This document shows positions 61,228-64,000 of a stretch of DNA of 64,000 bases, one piece after another. The stretch is from a marine bacterium B5-7 (lineage in GTDB: Bacteria > Pseudomonadota > Gammaproteobacteria > Arenicellales > CAJQKF01). The notes under the pieces were generated by a model that was not told the origin of the DNA, did not search any database, and saw nothing but the letters and a program-made list of their open reading frames with translations. The DNA lies in assembly GCA_021604525.1 (NCBI GenBank), contig BQJD01000016.1:18604-82603 (forward strand). The letters run 5' to 3'. The translations under genes and the position numbers were made by a program. Every line of letters begins with the position of its first letter. The first letter of the stretch is position 1.

Positions 61228-62085
61228 GTGGCTGAGGATCGACTGCCACTCATTTACATAGTCGGCGGCTGGCACAGCGGTAGTACTATCCTGAGTATTC
61301 TTCTCGGTACGCATTCGAATATCGAGAGTATCGGTGAATTGAATGCATACGAGCGCCGTTTATGGACGGCCAAAGCCGACTCCAGCAAGTGCGCCTGCGG
61401 TGAGGTGTTCACAGATTGCAATTTCTGGTCCGGGATTCGCAGTGATCTCGGGCAGCGACTCGGCAACCCGGATATTGTGATCAACAGTTCCGATCAAGAA
61501 GCGTTTTGTAACAATAACACCGAGCTGTTTCGTCAGGTTCTTGCGCGTTCCGGCAAACAGGTGATCTGCGACAGTTCGAAGGCATGGCTACGCTTGAAAC
61601 GAATCGCGGAATGCGACCGCTTGAAGCCCTTCATTGTCTATCTTGTCAGGGATGCAAGAGCAGTCGGATTCAGCGCGCTCAGAAAAGGCAGACGCGTCGG
61701 CAAACCCCATGCGAACAAATACCAATACGAGAATGCAATCAAACATTGGTCGTATGTGCAGGGAATCGTCAGCCGGGGACTGGCCAATATCAGTGCGTCG
61801 TGGTTGCTGATTCGATACGAAGATCTTCTCGAAGATCCGAAACATTGGTTGTCCTTGATATTATCTTCGGTCGGCCTGGAGTTTGAATCAGGGCAACTCG
61901 ATCTTACCGATATACAATCACACCAGATAGAAGGAAACCGTCTGCGTCATAATAGGCAAATGAAGTTGCAGATAGACAACGAATACATGGCTGAGTTAAG
62001 CGACGAGCAATGGCATATCGGCACGCAGTTGGCGCAGCCGTTCCTGTCAGGATTTGGCTATGAATTGGGTAGGGAGCGCGCATGA
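61228..62085 (+). CDS. Sulfotransferase family protein
   Basis: 285 residues from the GTG at 61228; a TTG at 61189 would add 13 residues. The PAPS 5'-phosphosulfate loop opens the protein (PLIYIVGGWHSGSTILSILLG), as expected when the start is at the GTG, and a 3'-phosphate-type strand/helix follows (VYLVRDARAVGFSALRKG). The middle LIRYEDLLEDPKHWL is the second family landmark. Four cysteines at about 56-69 (CACGEVFTDC) may form a small metal site. It should transfer sulfate from PAPS to a small or carbohydrate acceptor; no acceptor is evident. It overlaps the next gene by 4 bases. Confidence 0.85.
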   Translation: MAEDRLPLIYIVGGWHSGSTILSILLGTHSNIESIGELNAYERRLWTAKADSSKCACGEVFTDCNFWSGIRSDLGQRLGNPDIVINSSDQEAFCNNNTELFRQVLARSGKQVICDSSKAWLRLKRIAECDRLKPFIVYLVRDARAVGFSALRKGRRVGKPHANKYQYENAIKHWSYVQGIVSRGLANISASWLLIRYEDLLEDPKHWLSLILSSVGLEFESGQLDLTDIQSHQIEGNRLRHNRQMKLQIDNEYMAELSDEQWHIGTQLAQPFLSGFGYELGRERA

Positions 62086-62729
62086 AACGCCGCGTACTCG
62101 TGATAAACCCCAACTCGTCGGACACGGTAACGAATGATATCGCCCAAAGTGTGGCCAGTGTCGACCATGACGGGTTGTTCTCGTTCGAATGCGTGAGTCT
62201 TGAAGGCGCTCCTTCGGCGATCGAATCAGACCACGATGTCGAAACGGTCATACCGTTGATACGGCAGAAAGTACTAACCAGCAATCACGACGATTATGTA
62301 CTCGCCTGTTTTAGCGACCCGGGAATCGCGGACATACGGGAAGCGTCGCGCAAATCGATTTTCGGCATCGGCGAGTGCGCGTATTTACAGGCGATGTCAC
62401 AGGGGCGCTCATTCGGCGTTATATCTATTTTGCCCGTCTCGAAACGGCGTCAAATACGCTATCTCGACGCCCTTGGCTTTATCTCGAGAATGGCAGGAAA
62501 CGTTCCGCTGAACCTGGGTGTGTCAGATCTGGCATCCACGGAGAAAACGCGAGATCGTATTCTTGCTGTCGGTGACGAACTGATCGCTAACGGCGCCGAT
62601 GTGCTTATCCTGGGCTGCGCCGGCATGGCCGGTTATCAGGGCCTGCTTAAGGAACAGTTCAATGTGCCTGTAATCGAGCCGACTATCGCCGCTATTCTGT
62701 GCGTGATTCAGCACCGGTATTTCTCTTGA
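62082..62729 (+). CDS. Asp/Glu/hydantoin racemase family protein
   Basis: 215 residues. The family start VLVINPNSSDTVT, Cys76 in LACFSDPG and Cys179 in ILGCAGMAGY are the two catalytic cysteines expected of a cofactor-independent racemase; VIEPTIAAIL closes the active site. This branch includes hydantoin racemase, Asp/Glu racemase and maleate isomerase; the short NPNSS motif fits the hydantoin-racemase-like side. The substrate is unknown. Start overlaps the sulfotransferase stop by 4 bases. Confidence 0.87.
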   Translation: MKRRVLVINPNSSDTVTNDIAQSVASVDHDGLFSFECVSLEGAPSAIESDHDVETVIPLIRQKVLTSNHDDYVLACFSDPGIADIREASRKSIFGIGECAYLQAMSQGRSFGVISILPVSKRRQIRYLDALGFISRMAGNVPLNLGVSDLASTEKTRDRILAVGDELIANGADVLILGCAGMAGYQGLLKEQFNVPVIEPTIAAILCVIQHRYFS

Positions 62730-62750
62730 TCTGATGAGGCTTGCCGACAC

Positions 62751-64000
62751 ATGACTGCAAACGAAAATACGTCGGGGATTTATCAGTTAATCAAGGCGCG
62801 GGCGGAATCTAATCCAGGTGCAATTGCCATCGAGGCGCCGGGACGTTATCCGTTGACGTATGCCGGATTACACCGTTATGTCCAGACGATCATGATGGCA
62901 ATCCATTCCACCGGCATCAAATCAGGCGAACGAGTGGCCGTCGTATTGCCGGACGGTCCTGAAATGGCGATCACCCTACTTGGGGTGGCATCCGCCGCAG
63001 TCTGTGTGCCCTTGAATCCCGCGTATAAGCAGGCCGAATTCGAGACTTGTTACGAAGATTTGAGGATTCGACTGGTTGTGGCCGAGTCCGGGGTCAAGAC
63101 AGCAGCGCGTCAGGCGGTGCTGCGCCGGAAAGTACCCGTTCTGGAACTTCCGATTAACAGGGACGCAGAATCGGACCTCATTTCAGCCCGACGCAGTCCT
63201 ATGTTCGGTCCTGCACGTCATTACAAGTTCTACAAGCCTCCCGAAGAAGACGATTTCAATGACGCGGCATTCCAGGCTGCCTTCCGAAAACTGCCTGCAG
63301 CGGACGACCTGGCGGTAGTGATGCAAACTACCGGCACCACGGCAAAATCCAAAGTCGTTCCCTTGACCCATCGCAATATTTGTGTGTCGGCTGCCAATAT
63401 CCGCGATTCCCTGGAGCTCACGGAAATTGACCGATGTCTTGGCATGTTGCCGCAGTTTCATATCGGTGGTTTCGTTGATATGTTGCTTGCGCCAATAATC
63501 AGCGGTGGAACCACAATCTGCACTGCCGGCTTCGAAACATCGCGATTCTTCAGCTATGTGCGGCAATTTCAACCGACCTGGTTTCAAGGCGTGCCGACCA
63601 TGCTGAACGAATTGCTGAATCATGCAACAAAAAATTCCCTGCCTGGATTAAATCCGCCTTTACGATTTATACGTTCTGTCTCATCACCCTTGCCGCCATC
63701 GTTGATGAAGGAACTGGAGTCATGTCTCAAGGTGCCGGTTATTGAGATCTACGGGATGACCGAGGCGGGACCACTGATTGCAAGCAACCCCGTGCCGCCC
63801 GCGATCCGAAAGCCCGGCTCCGTTGGAATCGCGAGTGGCCCGGATGTTGCCATCATGAACAATGCGGGCGAGTTTGTATCTCCGATGGAGACAGGTGAGG
63901 TTGTCATCCGTGGTAGCAATGTTTTCAGCGGCTACGAAAACTCTGATGAATCAAACCAAATGGCGTTTCACGACAATTGGTTCCGCAGCGGGGATCTGGG
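62751..64000 (+). CDS. ANL-superfamily acyl/aryl-CoA ligase (3'-truncated by window edge)
   Basis: Frame open from the ATG at 62751 through the last base, 416 codons with no stop; the C-terminal domain lies outside the window. Adenylation-domain blocks: YPLTYAGLH, the P-loop core TTGTTAKSKVVPLTH (193-207), MLPQFHIGG, YGMTEAGP (334-341) and SGDL at the end. P-loop TTGTTAKSK departs from the usual SGTTGxPKG, with Ala in place of a Gly. It resembles oxalate/fatty-acid CoA ligases of FadD type rather than an NRPS module, though the downstream part is unseen. It starts 21 bases after the racemase stop and belongs to the same operon. Confidence 0.85.
   Translation, partial: MTANENTSGIYQLIKARAESNPGAIAIEAPGRYPLTYAGLHRYVQTIMMAIHSTGIKSGERVAVVLPDGPEMAITLLGVASAAVCVPLNPAYKQAEFETCYEDLRIRLVVAESGVKTAARQAVLRRKVPVLELPINRDAESDLISARRSPMFGPARHYKFYKPPEEDDFNDAAFQAAFRKLPAADDLAVVMQTTGTTAKSKVVPLTHRNICVSAANIRDSLELTEIDRCLGMLPQFHIGGFVDMLLAPIISGGTTICTAGFETSRFFSYVRQFQPTWFQGVPTMLNELLNHATKNSLPGLNPPLRFIRSVSSPLPPSLMKELESCLKVPVIEIYGMTEAGPLIASNPVPPAIRKPGSVGIASGPDVAIMNNAGEFVSPMETGEVVIRGSNVFSGYENSDESNQMAFHDNWFRSGDL

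Overview
The window reads as chromosome of a free-living, aerobic or facultatively denitrifying gammaproteobacterium with moderate to fairly high G+C. The class-level call rests on the glyS-gmhB-plsC run at the left edge, the pdxA-rsmA pair, lipopolysaccharide heptose synthesis (GmhB) and the general style of the genes. Transporters for betaine-type solutes, a quinol nitric oxide reductase and aromatic catabolism suggest a marine or soil generalist. I cannot place it below class. I saw no rRNA, tRNA, CRISPR array, phage, integrase or transposase gene.

Layout. 2-3559 (+): glyS (cut by the left edge), a MazG-like pyrophosphohydrolase, gmhB and plsC in one tightly overlapping operon. 3679-8132 (-): a WbdD-like methyltransferase/kinase/coiled-coil protein, rsmA, pdxA and a double CDGSH protein. 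8220-9142: phaB with its own terminator, promoter and a palindrome over the start site. 9421-14765 (+): an RND efflux adaptor and pump followed by a membrane protein with a ClpP/crotonase-type domain. 14853-18057: the C-terminal remnant of carboxynorspermidine decarboxylase, then a qNOR nitric oxide reductase. 18081-19306: a BASS-type transporter bracketed by two inverted copies of a dispersed repeat; a third copy lies at 32518-32640. 19310-22951 (-): aldo/keto reductase, lipoprotein esterase, fused membrane/spermidine-synthase-like protein. 23069-27797 (-): a complete BMP-type nucleoside ABC importer. 27977-30759 (-): a PotD-like binding protein in an operon with a BCCT secondary transporter. 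31033-37362: 5-hydroxyisourate-hydrolase-like protein with two altered active-site arginines, a DUF900 hydrolase, an iron-sulfur-flavoprotein-like gene, a nuclease/phosphatase, a GFA protein and a SulP-STAS-cyclic-nucleotide-domain transporter. 37371-39729: hydrolase, AraC regulator, cytochrome P460.

39865-50994 is dominated by aromatic catabolism. fahA, maiA, a molybdopterin oxidoreductase, metY and a hydrolase run leftward. hmgA, a MarR regulator, a flavin hydroxylase, an MBL-fold protein and a DUF2783 small protein run rightward. Together they look like ring hydroxylation to homogentisate followed by ring opening to fumarate and acetoacetate. A perfect 7-8-7 dyad sits between the -35 and -10 of the hmgA promoter.

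51057-59726 holds a TfoX-like protein, a VWA lipoprotein/ECF sigma/anti-sigma-like run, a persulfide-dioxygenase-like MBL enzyme, a NarL/NarX-type two-component pair with almost no periplasmic domain, and an MFS transporter. 59983-64000 (+) is an accessory-looking operon: cytosine-deaminase-like amidohydrolase, sulfotransferase, Asp/Glu/hydantoin racemase family protein and an acyl/aryl-CoA-ligase-like ANL enzyme cut by the right edge. The strongest candidates for something undescribed are the binding-protein + BCCT operon, this terminal operon, the detached WbdD-like protein and the dispersed MITE-like repeat.
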